Shown here: one piece after another, positions 15,135 through 23,578 of the stretch
How the letters are laid out: each line of letters opens with the position of its first letter
Position numbering within the stretch: position 1 is the first letter of the stretch
Assembly (NCBI GenBank): GCA_002310195.1
Contig: DBYS01000014.1
Location: 42,877-106,876 of the forward strand
Reading direction: 5' to 3'
DNA length: 64,000 nucleotides
Source of the DNA: Bacteroidales bacterium UBA1180
GTDB taxonomy: Bacteria > Bacteroidota > Bacteroidia > Bacteroidales > Paludibacteraceae
Position numbers and translations under genes: made by a program
Notes under the pieces: model-generated
The model's database searches: none
What the model saw: the letters and a program-made list of their open reading frames with translations, nothing else
Told to the model about the DNA's origin: nothing

Positions 15135-15584
15135 ATGATAATTGACAAATTAGAAAACGCCGACTGGTACTTCGAATGTGTACCGGGCTTCCAGCAATTC
15201 ATGAAGTTCTTCAACGACAATGATCTCGAAGAGCTGCCAGCATGCAAAATCAAGTTAGACGGTCAGGATCTCATCGTTAACATCTGCGATCAAGCACCTA
15301 AGGATGAGAAAGACTGCAAACTCGAAGCGCACAAAGATTACATCGATATCCAGATTCCTCTCACCACGTCCGAGACGATGCTGTGGAGTTCGCTGGAGGA
15401 CTGCCAGAACGTCATCAAGGAGTACGACGAAGGCAAGGATGTAGAGTTATACGGCGACAAACCCGCAGCACGCTTCAATGTGCCGAAAGGATACTTCGCT
15501 ATATTCTTCCCGACAGACGCTCATGCCGCAGGTATAGCTTCGTCCACATTCCGTAAGATTGTTGTTAAAGCTAAAGTTGAATAA
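15135..15584 (+). CDS. YhcH/YjgK/YiaL family protein
   Basis: The product has 149 residues, the normal length for this DUF386 cupin-like family. Recognisable parts are KLENADWYFECVPGFQQFMK, LEAHKDYIDIQIPLTTSETM (the conserved H-x-x-Y-x-D-I-Q-x-x-x-x-x-x-E) and FAIFFPTDAHAAGIAS with the terminal metal-binding His region and the closing IRKIVVKAKV-type strand. Members act on sugar or sialic-acid metabolites, such as YhcH and EbgC, and bind a metal through His and Glu. The true substrate is unknown. Being 15 bases before glgB, and two genes ahead of nagB, links it to sugar metabolism. Confidence 0.85.
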   Translation: MIIDKLENADWYFECVPGFQQFMKFFNDNDLEELPACKIKLDGQDLIVNICDQAPKDEKDCKLEAHKDYIDIQIPLTTSETMLWSSLEDCQNVIKEYDEGKDVELYGDKPAARFNVPKGYFAIFFPTDAHAAGIASSTFRKIVVKAKVE

Positions 15585-15599
15585 ATCTATCTGTTAACT

Positions 15600-17609
15600 A
15601 TGCTACCAATTGTACAAAACGAGCCGGGCCTACAACCGTACGAGCAGGCCTTACAAGCACGTCAAGACTATGCGTTCAGCAAGATCAAAGAGCTGACAGG
15701 AGGCAAAAAGAAACTTTCGCCTTGGGCTGACGGATACCTGTATTTCGGTCTGCACCACCTGAATCCCGGTTGGGTTCTTCGCGAGTGGGCACCCAACGCC
15801 ACAGCTATCTACATCAAGGGCGACTTCAACGATTGGCAGAAGAACGAGGCTTACCGCCTCTACCCCGTCGGCAACGGCGTGTGGGAAGGCTATTTCACCG
15901 AGGAGCAGATGCACCACGGCCAGCTGTACAAGCTGCTGGTGGAGTGGATGGGTGGCTACGGCGAACGAATCCCGTCGTATGCACGCCGCGTAGTGCAGGA
16001 CGATAATACCAAGATATTCTCCGCACAGGTTTGGTCTCCCGCCGTACCGTTCGAGATGGGCAAGCGCCGCGGACCGAAAGGCTGGAAAGCCGATCGTCCG
16101 TTGTACATCTATGAGTGCCACATCGGCATGGCTACCGAGGAGCAGCGTGTAGGCACGTACAACGAGTTCCGCGAGAACGTCCTTCCACGCATAGCCAAGC
16201 TCGGCTACAACTGCATACAGATCATGGCTATCCAGGAGCACCCGTACTACGGCTCGTTCGGTTACCATGTGTCGAACTTCTTCGCTCCCTCATCGCGCTT
16301 CGGCACCCCCGAGGAGCTCAAGGAGCTCATCAAGGCTGCGCACGACAGGGGCATAGCTGTGATTATGGATATCGTTCATTCGCACGCTGTGAAGAACGAG
16401 ATCGAAGGTCTGGGTAACTTCGACGGCACCCCGTATCAGTACTTCCACGACGGTCCGCGCCGCGAGCACCCGGCATGGGACAGTTTGTGCTTCAACTACG
16501 GCAAGAACGAGGTAATGCACTTCCTGCTCTCGAACTGCAAGTACTGGCTTGAGGAGTACGACTTCGACGGATTCCGCTTCGACGGTGTGACCTCGATGAT
16601 GTATCTCAGCCACGGCTTGGGCGAAGACTTCAGTGGCTATCCTTCGTACTTCAACGGCAACGAAGACGGCGACGCCATCTGCTACCTCACATTAGCCAAC
16701 AAACTGATCCATGAGGTAAAGAAGAACGCCATCACCATCGCCGAAGACATGTCCGGCATGCCGGGTATAGCTGCCCCGATTGCCGATGGCGGTATGGGCT
16801 TCGACTACCGTCTGGCTATGGGCATACCTGACTTCTGGATCAAGTATATCAAAGAGGTACGTGACGAAGACTGGAAAGCCGGTCACATCCTCTACGAGAT
16901 GACCAACCGCCGTCAGGGCGAGAAAACCATCTCTTACGCCGAGAGCCACGATCAGGCACTCGTGGGCGACAAAACGATTATCTTCCGCCTCGTGGATGCC
17001 GACATGTACTGGCACTTCGAGCACGGCCATTCGACCTATATGGTCGACCGCGGCATAGCGCTACACAAAATGATCCGGCTCATCACTGCTTCGACCATCA
17101 ACGGCGGTTACCTCAACTTCATGGGTAACGAGTTCGGCCACCCCGAGTGGATCGACTTCCCGCGCCAAGGCAACGGTTGGAGCTACAAGTACGCTCGCCG
17201 TCAGTGGTCGCTCGTTGACAACCAGAACTTCTACTACGCTGACCTCAACCGCTTTGACGAAGCGATGATTCACATGATGCGCAAATCGGGCATCACTCCC
17301 GAGACGCCGATCATCAACCTCTGGGATCGGGAGGGCGACCAGGTAGTAGCATACATGCGCGGCAACTATGTGTTCGTATTCAACTGGAACGGCACAAAGT
17401 CCTTCCCCGACTACGGATTCCTCGCTCCGGAAGGCAAGTACCAGGTTGTGCTGAACACCGACGATCCGAAGTTTGCAGGATTTGAGCAGACCGACGACAC
17501 CGTTGAGCACTTCACTATGCCCGATCGCGAGTACGCCCGCGACAAGAAAGGCTGGCTCAAGCTCTACTTGCCCGCACGCACCGCTGTGGTACTCAAGAAG
17601 ATGGATTGA
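15600..17609 (+). CDS. glgB: 1,4-alpha-glucan branching enzyme (GH13, eukaryote-like type)
   Basis: The product has 669 residues. It moves segments of alpha-1,4-glucan to 6-positions in glycogen synthesis, in the cytoplasm. An N-terminal CBM48 lies at about 45-140 (REWAPNATAIYIKGDFNDWQ). The GH13 barrel carries the catalytic set: nucleophile Asp in FDGFRFDGVTSMMY (about residue 327), acid/base Glu in ITIAEDMSG (about 381) and the stabilising Asp in SYAESHDQALVGDKT (about 449). MGNEFGHPEWIDFPR and the C-terminal all-beta domain follow. The length and the SHDQALVGDKT form match the GH13_8 branch shared by eukaryotes and Bacteroidetes, rather than the longer E. coli type. Confidence 0.95.
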   Translation: MLPIVQNEPGLQPYEQALQARQDYAFSKIKELTGGKKKLSPWADGYLYFGLHHLNPGWVLREWAPNATAIYIKGDFNDWQKNEAYRLYPVGNGVWEGYFTEEQMHHGQLYKLLVEWMGGYGERIPSYARRVVQDDNTKIFSAQVWSPAVPFEMGKRRGPKGWKADRPLYIYECHIGMATEEQRVGTYNEFRENVLPRIAKLGYNCIQIMAIQEHPYYGSFGYHVSNFFAPSSRFGTPEELKELIKAAHDRGIAVIMDIVHSHAVKNEIEGLGNFDGTPYQYFHDGPRREHPAWDSLCFNYGKNEVMHFLLSNCKYWLEEYDFDGFRFDGVTSMMYLSHGLGEDFSGYPSYFNGNEDGDAICYLTLANKLIHEVKKNAITIAEDMSGMPGIAAPIADGGMGFDYRLAMGIPDFWIKYIKEVRDEDWKAGHILYEMTNRRQGEKTISYAESHDQALVGDKTIIFRLVDADMYWHFEHGHSTYMVDRGIALHKMIRLITASTINGGYLNFMGNEFGHPEWIDFPRQGNGWSYKYARRQWSLVDNQNFYYADLNRFDEAMIHMMRKSGITPETPIINLWDREGDQVVAYMRGNYVFVFNWNGTKSFPDYGFLAPEGKYQVVLNTDDPKFAGFEQTDDTVEHFTMPDREYARDKKGWLKLYLPARTAVVLKKMD

Positions 17610-17635
17610 TTAACCATTAGCCAAACATATATACC

Positions 17636-18430
17636 ATGAGACTGATTATTGAAAAGAACTACGACTTGATGTCAGAATGGGCTGCGAACTTCGTTGCTCA
17701 GCGGATAAACGAATTTGCACCGAAGGAGAGCAATCCGTTCGTGCTTGGCCTGCCTACCGGCTCATCGCCGCTGGGTATGTACCGCAAACTGATCGAACTG
17801 AACAAAGCCGGTAAGGTGTCGTTCCGCAACGTCGTCACCTTCAATATGGACGAATATGTCGGTCTGCCCGAAGAGCATCCGGAAAGCTATCACAGCTTTA
17901 TGTGGAACAACTTCTTCTCGCACATCGATATCCGCAAGGAGAACGTGAATATCCTCAACGGCAATGCAGCCGACCTCGAGGCCGAGTGCGCTCGCTATGA
18001 GGCAAAGATCAAGAACTACGGAGGTGTACATCTATTCCTCGGAGGTATCGGTCCTGACGGACATATAGCCTTCAACGAACCGGGCTCATCGCTCACATCG
18101 CGCACCCGCAAGAAAGAGCTGACTACCGATACGATCATCGCCAACTCACGGTTCTTCAACAACGACATGAACCTTGTGCCGAAGACTGCCCTGACGGTAG
18201 GCGTAGGTACGGTGATGGACGCTAAGGAAGTGCTGATCCTCGTGAACGGTCACAACAAAGCCCGCGCGCTGCAGCACGCAGTGGAAGGAGCGGTGTCGCA
18301 CATGTGGACGATCAGCGCCCTGCAGATGCACCAGCACGGAATCATCGTTTGCGACGAACTGGCTTGCGGCGAACTGAAAGTGGACACCTACAAGTACTTC
18401 CTCGACATCGAGAAGAACAACATCCTTTAA
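17636..18430 (+). CDS. nagB: Glucosamine-6-phosphate deaminase
   Basis: The product has 264 residues, close to the 266 of E. coli NagB. It converts glucosamine-6-phosphate to fructose-6-phosphate and ammonia. Motifs present are LGLPTGSSPLGMYRKLIELN (phosphate binding), VVTFNMDEYVGLP with the catalytic Asp, and GGIGPDGHIAFNEPGSSLTS with the catalytic Asp/His region. The C-terminal allosteric tail is about normal. It follows glgB by 26 bases. In this setting it may serve recycling of amino sugars, including those from the GH20 enzyme encoded at 40244. Confidence 0.95.
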   Translation: MRLIIEKNYDLMSEWAANFVAQRINEFAPKESNPFVLGLPTGSSPLGMYRKLIELNKAGKVSFRNVVTFNMDEYVGLPEEHPESYHSFMWNNFFSHIDIRKENVNILNGNAADLEAECARYEAKIKNYGGVHLFLGGIGPDGHIAFNEPGSSLTSRTRKKELTTDTIIANSRFFNNDMNLVPKTALTVGVGTVMDAKEVLILVNGHNKARALQHAVEGAVSHMWTISALQMHQHGIIVCDELACGELKVDTYKYFLDIEKNNIL

Positions 18431-18460
18431 GCCCGCAGCCCGACGTGGCTGCGCTACACT

Positions 18461-19975
18461 ATGCTGTATTTATACAACACCTTATCGCGCACCAAGCAGC
18501 CTTTCCGTCCCTTGCATGAGGGCCATGTAGGCATGTATGTCTGCGGACCGACGGTGTACGGCGATGCCCATCTGGGGCACGCACGCCCGGCGATCACGTT
18601 CGACATTCTCTACCGTTACCTGACGGCCATCGGCTACAAGGTACGTTACGTGCGTAATATCACTGATGTAGGACATCTGGAGCACGACGCCGATGAGGGC
18701 GAAGACAAGATAGCCAAGAAAGCCCGCCTGGAGCAACTCGAACCGATGGAAGTGGTGCAGCACTTCACCAATCGCTACCATCATGACATGGAAGCGCTGA
18801 ACGTACTGCCGCCGTCGATCGAGCCGCATGCTTCGGGACACATCATTGAGCAGATAGCCTTCGTACAGAAGATCTTGGATAAGGGTTATGCCTATGTGTC
18901 GAACGGCAGCATCTACATGGATGTGGAGCGCTATGCACAGGACTTCCCCTACGGCAAGCTCAGCGGACGCAACCTCGAAGATATCGTGACCGACACGCGC
19001 GAGCTTGACGGTCAGGACGAGAAACGTCACTCCTACGATTTTGCTCTCTGGAAGAAAGCTGCGCCGGAGCATATCATGCACTGGCCGGCCGTGTTCCGCT
19101 ATACGGAGAACGGCGAACAGAAAGAGCTGCACAGCGAAGGCTTCCCCGGCTGGCATATGGAGTGCTCGGCTATGGGAACAAAGTATCTGGGTGAGGAGTT
19201 CGACATTCACGGCGGCGGCATGGATCTGATGTTCCCGCACCACGAGGCGGAGATCGCCCAATCGTGCGCTGCACTCGGGCACGACACCGTTCACTACTGG
19301 TTGCACAACAACATGATCACCATCGCCGGCAAGAAGATGGGTAAGTCGTACAACAACTTCATCACTCTTCGCCAGTTCTTCAGCGGCGATCATCCGCTGC
19401 TCACCAAAGCCTTCAGCCCGATGACCATCCGGTTCTTCATCCTCATGGCTCACTATCGCTCCACGGTGGACTTCTCGTCCGAGGCTCTTGAGGCGGCGGA
19501 GAAAGGATTCCAGCGCATGGCAGAGGCCTACGCACGCCTGCAGAAGATCACAGCCGTAGCCAACTCATCGGAAGAGGTTAAGGCACTCGTTGCCGATCTG
19601 CGCACGCGTTGCGCTGAGGCAATGGACGACGACCTGAATACACCGATCGTCATCTCCAACCTGTTCGATTCGACCAAAGCGATCAACAGCGTTGCCGACG
19701 GCAAGGCCACCATCAGCGAGGCTGATCTCAAAGAGCTTCGCGAGGTTTGGCAACTCTTCGCCATCGATATCCTCGGTCTGCAACTTGCCGACAGTGGTGC
19801 AGCAGCCAACAGCAACGCTGCCGCCTACAACGGCGCGATCGATCTGCTGCTGAACATCCGTTTGGACGCCAAGCGCAACAAAGATTGGGGCACATCGGAC
19901 CGCATACGCAACTCCCTGACCGAACTCGGATTCAAGATCAAGGACACCAAAGACGGCTTCGAATGGTCGCTCTAA
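18461..19975 (+). CDS. cysS: Cysteinyl-tRNA synthetase
   Basis: The product has 504 residues. It is a class I synthetase that charges tRNA-Cys. The zinc and HIGH regions are clear: GMYVCGPTVYGDAHLGHARP, with the motif HLGH. The second zinc-ligand part is GFPGWHMECSAM followed by DIHGGGMDLMFPHHE, and the KMSKS loop appears as KKMGKSYNNF. The DALR and anticodon-binding parts fill the C-terminus. Length is within the usual range of about 460-500. It is the last gene before a strong bidirectional terminator. Confidence 0.96.
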   Translation: MLYLYNTLSRTKQPFRPLHEGHVGMYVCGPTVYGDAHLGHARPAITFDILYRYLTAIGYKVRYVRNITDVGHLEHDADEGEDKIAKKARLEQLEPMEVVQHFTNRYHHDMEALNVLPPSIEPHASGHIIEQIAFVQKILDKGYAYVSNGSIYMDVERYAQDFPYGKLSGRNLEDIVTDTRELDGQDEKRHSYDFALWKKAAPEHIMHWPAVFRYTENGEQKELHSEGFPGWHMECSAMGTKYLGEEFDIHGGGMDLMFPHHEAEIAQSCAALGHDTVHYWLHNNMITIAGKKMGKSYNNFITLRQFFSGDHPLLTKAFSPMTIRFFILMAHYRSTVDFSSEALEAAEKGFQRMAEAYARLQKITAVANSSEEVKALVADLRTRCAEAMDDDLNTPIVISNLFDSTKAINSVADGKATISEADLKELREVWQLFAIDILGLQLADSGAAANSNAAAYNGAIDLLLNIRLDAKRNKDWGTSDRIRNSLTELGFKIKDTKDGFEWSL

Positions 19976-19988
19976 CGAACAAGAACAA

Positions 19989-20026
19989 AAGAGGGGAACT
20001 CAATTACGAGTTCCCCTCTTTCTTTT
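19989..20026. terminator. Strong bidirectional terminator between convergent genes
   Basis: AAGAGGGGAACTC (19989-20001) pairs perfectly with GAGTTCCCCTCTT (20008-20020), with A-rich bases before and TCTTTT after. It serves cysS on the plus strand and the 1174-residue gene on the minus strand. Confidence 0.85.
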
Positions 20027-20035
20027 ATGCCTTAT

Positions 20036-23000
20036 TTACTCCGGGAAGTACTTGAGGTCAGTATCGGCACTGAACACATAGTTCGGGAATATCAGCAATG
20101 AGCCCCAGTCCAGATACTTGTCGATCAGATACCACGGAGTGTCCTCGCCATGCTCAAGGTTAGTTACCACATGCACGCTTTGCGCAGGCATCATGCCTTG
20201 TGCGAAAAGCAACGCACGGTTTCCTTCCTTGTCAATAGCCATGTCCACTACCATCATCGCGTGTCCAGGATTGCCGCTTACAACGAATATATCACCGATC
20301 TGCACATCTTCGATCTTGCGCTGCGGCAACTCTTTCTCCAGCGAAGCCGTATTGGCGTAGCCGAACACCAAATCCATGAACTTACGGAACGTTGCGTACG
20401 AATAGTCGGGCTTAGTGGATTTCACCCACGACAGCTTGCCGTTCACGTTCTTCAAACGCTCACCCTCTGCATAACGGGCGTACTCCAGTTTGAAGCCGCT
20501 CAGCGAGTTGAAGTGGATGTCCTTGTAGCGCTTCTGCGCATAGAGGTACGATGCGCGGAGGAACATCACAGCATCAGCACACTGCAGCAAATCCTTGGTG
20601 CCGATGTCAATATCCAGCACGGCGTATCCGCCTGTCTGATTCTTGACCGGATTACCGTCGTAGTAGTACAGGTTCCAATCATCCTTGAGCGGGAAACTGC
20701 GCAGGTACGCACCGAAGGAGTTCGGATCGACCTTTATGCGGCGGAAGCCTTCGCGCGGGTTGATGTCACCGATAGTCTTGATGTCCTCATAGAGTTTCCA
20801 CTCCTGCTCAGGTTCCATCTCCGGCAACGATGCTACCTGCTCGGCAGGCACGTCATCCCAGACGCTCTTCTTCTTGGGCTTAACGAAATCTATATCCTGC
20901 ACCAGACGTACGGAGAAGCCGTGATGCCAGGTGTCATACACATTCGATTTGGCGCTATTGGCTGTGAACGATATGCCTCGGGCATCTACATCGCCTTCGC
21001 CGGTCTGCTGATACATCGACGATGACCAGTATGCGCCCATCTCACCTATGCCTTGTACCTCCTTACCGGCACGCACACCGGCTGCCGGCAGGAACACTGC
21101 ACCGTTCTTCTCCATCTGCGCCCATTGATCGGCAGTGTAGGTGTTCGCAGTCCAGTTGTTCGGTTGCGGTTTGAATGTCAATCCTTGCGGCAGCTGCCAG
21201 TTGTCGGGCAGCAGCACATAGCCGTGATGGTTGTTTACCGTAGCTTGGCCGCGAAGCTTGGCAGCGTTCTTGCGCTGGTCGAACAGATAGATCCACTCCT
21301 CGGTAGTAGGCGTGCGCCACAGTTCGCCCTCAGGATAACCGCCGTTGCGGAAGCACCAATCGCCCCATTCCTTGTAGCCATAGAAGGTCGAGTAAACATA
21401 TTTGGCAGAGTTCTGCCCCATACTGCCTCCCCATTCGTGCAGATCGATCCAGCCGGCATAGCCGCGGTTGGCTTTGTTATTGTCTGATTTGACGCCGTTG
21501 TAATACACATCGCCCTGCGTAGCGTCACCTACTATTTCCCACTGATGATCTGCAAACTTTGTACTGCCCGCATAGCCATCTTCGTTGTACTGTGCGTTAC
21601 CCATCGAGAAATACACTTTCTTGTTGGCACTGACGGAGAATATTCCCGGCAGACCTCCTACGGGTACAGGGTTCGTCTTGCTCGAGTTCGTTACAACCGG
21701 CTGGGGCTCTGCGGCAGGCTTCGGCTGCGACTCCTTCTCGCTGACAACTTTCGGGGCAGGCTTGGCTACCTCACGCATATTCAGCACCAGACGCACCGAA
21801 TGGCCGTTGTGCGTAGCACGAGTGGCCGATGGCCCAGAACCTCTGGCATAGAACCACATATACGCCGCTTCGTCCTCCTCCTTATTATACCACGACGATG
21901 ACCAGTAGCAACCTTCATCCGGTAGCGAGTTGAGCAGGGTACGCACACCTGCCTCCGGCAGGAACACTGCGCCGTTCTTCTCCATCTTATCCCACTGTGC
22001 AGCGGTATAGACGTTAGTGGTGTAATTCTCCGGTTCGGGTCTGAAACTTATTCCGGCAGGTGCCACCCAGTTGTCGGGAAGCAGTATATAACCCTTCACG
22101 TCGTTCACCACTGCCTGACCGCGCAGAGCGGTAGCGCTCACACGTTTGTTGAGCAGATACGTCCACTCGTCACTGCTCAGCGTGCGCCACATATCGACCT
22201 TGTTGCCACCGTTGATGAACGGGTTCTTGCCCCAATCAACAAAGTTTTCATAGAGCGAAGGGATCATCTTGTAGTCGGTCGGGTTGTTTGCCGTGCCCCA
22301 GCCGAACAAGTCAAGCCAACCGGTGTAATATTTGCTCTTGATCTTCTCGTTCTGGCACTTCTCACCGCCGGAATACACATTGCCTGTTTCTTCAGTCCCG
22401 ACAAAATCATACTGGTTGTCGGCGAAGCGCCATGTGCTTGTTGAGGGCTTGTATTGCACGTTGCCCTGTGCAAACTGCACCTGCGCGCTCGCGCCTACGG
22501 AGAACAACCCCGGCAGCACACCGGCCACAGTCACGGTCGCCTTCCTCTGTTGCGGTTGTTGGGTTTGCTGTGCAGGTTGCGGTTGCGACGTCGGCTTCGT
22601 TATCGTTACAGGTTGCGGCTTGGGTTCAGGCTTCTGCGCAGGTTGCGATTGTTGCACGGGTTGCGGAGCAGGCTGAACCACAGGTTGCGGCTGATAGTGA
22701 ATCTCTTGCACTGCTTGCTGTTGCGGTTGGCCACCCCACACGTCCAGTACCGGACGAACAGCGAGACCATAGAACCGCTTCTCGTGGTCACGCGGACCTT
22801 CCTTGTTCACGCTGAAGTAGAAGTCGCGTCCGTCACCGCTTGCCAGATCGTTGAACAGCGACGATGACCAGTAGAACCCGAAGTGTCCAACCATGCTGAC
22901 CTCCGTGCCTACACGGAATCCTCCGGCAGGCAGGAACACCGCACCGTTCTTCTCCATTTTATCCCATTGCGAAGTGCTATATACGTTCACATCCCAGCTT

Positions 23001-23560
23001 CTGGCGTTCGGCGTGAAGGTGAGTTTCTTCGGCAGTTCCCAGTTGTCGGGCAGGAAAATGTAACCGTGCACTTTGTTCACCGTAGCCTGGCCGCGCAGTT
23101 GCTCGGCATTCGGGCGGTTCAGGAACAGGTATAACCACTCTTCCCAGTTCAGCGTACGCCATCCGTCGTTCAGTATGCCGCCGTTGATGATCGTATTCGC
23201 CGCCCACTCGGTATATACGCCGTAATCGACGAGGTTCTCGGTGGCAAGCCAAGGCTCTTCGCCCGATCCCCAGCCGAACAGATCAATCCATCCGTCGTAA
23301 TAGCGGTCGATGCGGGCGTTGTTGCTCTTGTCGAGTGCGAAGCTCACGTTACCCATCGAGGAGTTACCCACAAAATCATACTGGTGCTCGGCAAACCGCC
23401 AGAACATACCGTTAGCCTGATATTGCAGGTTACCGCGCGAGAACACAACCTGCTTGTCCGCACTGACGGAGAACACGCCGGGCAGCGCACCTTCGATAGC
23501 GGCAGCATGCATAGCGACGGCTGTCACCGCGCACAGGATAGTAAGGATTAGTTTTTTCAT
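20036..23560 (-). CDS. Secreted three-repeat FISUMP-like protein fused to DUF4846
   Basis: The product has 1174 residues with a signal peptide (MKKLILTILCAVTAVAMHAA). Three homologous modules of about 250 residues start near 28, 345 and 640. Each runs LPG-x-FSVSA---V-FS-GN-QY, then GWIDLFGWG, WRTL---EW-YLF, LRGQATVN--HGYI-LPDNW, and a closing WSSS and VRLVL, as in FISUMP-type surface domains. They are joined by Pro/Gln-rich linkers (for example QPVVQPAPQPVQQSQPAQKP). The last 240 residues or so are a DUF4846 domain: SFGAYLRSFPLK, LDIDIGTKDLLQCADAVMFL, HFNSLSGFKL, and GDIFVVSGNPGHAMMVVDMA with its conserved His. The function of neither part is established. It lies 18 bases behind thrS and is probably co-transcribed with it. 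Confidence 0.8.
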   Translation of the reverse strand: MKKLILTILCAVTAVAMHAAAIEGALPGVFSVSADKQVVFSRGNLQYQANGMFWRFAEHQYDFVGNSSMGNVSFALDKSNNARIDRYYDGWIDLFGWGSGEEPWLATENLVDYGVYTEWAANTIINGGILNDGWRTLNWEEWLYLFLNRPNAEQLRGQATVNKVHGYIFLPDNWELPKKLTFTPNARSWDVNVYSTSQWDKMEKNGAVFLPAGGFRVGTEVSMVGHFGFYWSSSLFNDLASGDGRDFYFSVNKEGPRDHEKRFYGLAVRPVLDVWGGQPQQQAVQEIHYQPQPVVQPAPQPVQQSQPAQKPEPKPQPVTITKPTSQPQPAQQTQQPQQRKATVTVAGVLPGLFSVGASAQVQFAQGNVQYKPSTSTWRFADNQYDFVGTEETGNVYSGGEKCQNEKIKSKYYTGWLDLFGWGTANNPTDYKMIPSLYENFVDWGKNPFINGGNKVDMWRTLSSDEWTYLLNKRVSATALRGQAVVNDVKGYILLPDNWVAPAGISFRPEPENYTTNVYTAAQWDKMEKNGAVFLPEAGVRTLLNSLPDEGCYWSSSWYNKEEDEAAYMWFYARGSGPSATRATHNGHSVRLVLNMREVAKPAPKVVSEKESQPKPAAEPQPVVTNSSKTNPVPVGGLPGIFSVSANKKVYFSMGNAQYNEDGYAGSTKFADHQWEIVGDATQGDVYYNGVKSDNNKANRGYAGWIDLHEWGGSMGQNSAKYVYSTFYGYKEWGDWCFRNGGYPEGELWRTPTTEEWIYLFDQRKNAAKLRGQATVNNHHGYVLLPDNWQLPQGLTFKPQPNNWTANTYTADQWAQMEKNGAVFLPAAGVRAGKEVQGIGEMGAYWSSSMYQQTGEGDVDARGISFTANSAKSNVYDTWHHGFSVRLVQDIDFVKPKKKSVWDDVPAEQVASLPEMEPEQEWKLYEDIKTIGDINPREGFRRIKVDPNSFGAYLRSFPLKDDWNLYYYDGNPVKNQTGGYAVLDIDIGTKDLLQCADAVMFLRASYLYAQKRYKDIHFNSLSGFKLEYARYAEGERLKNVNGKLSWVKSTKPDYSYATFRKFMDLVFGYANTASLEKELPQRKIEDVQIGDIFVVSGNPGHAMMVVDMAIDKEGNRALLFAQGMMPAQSVHVVTNLEHGEDTPWYLIDKYLDWGSLLIFPNYVFSADTDLKYFPE

Positions 23561-23578
23561 ATCGGTTGATTTTCGCTA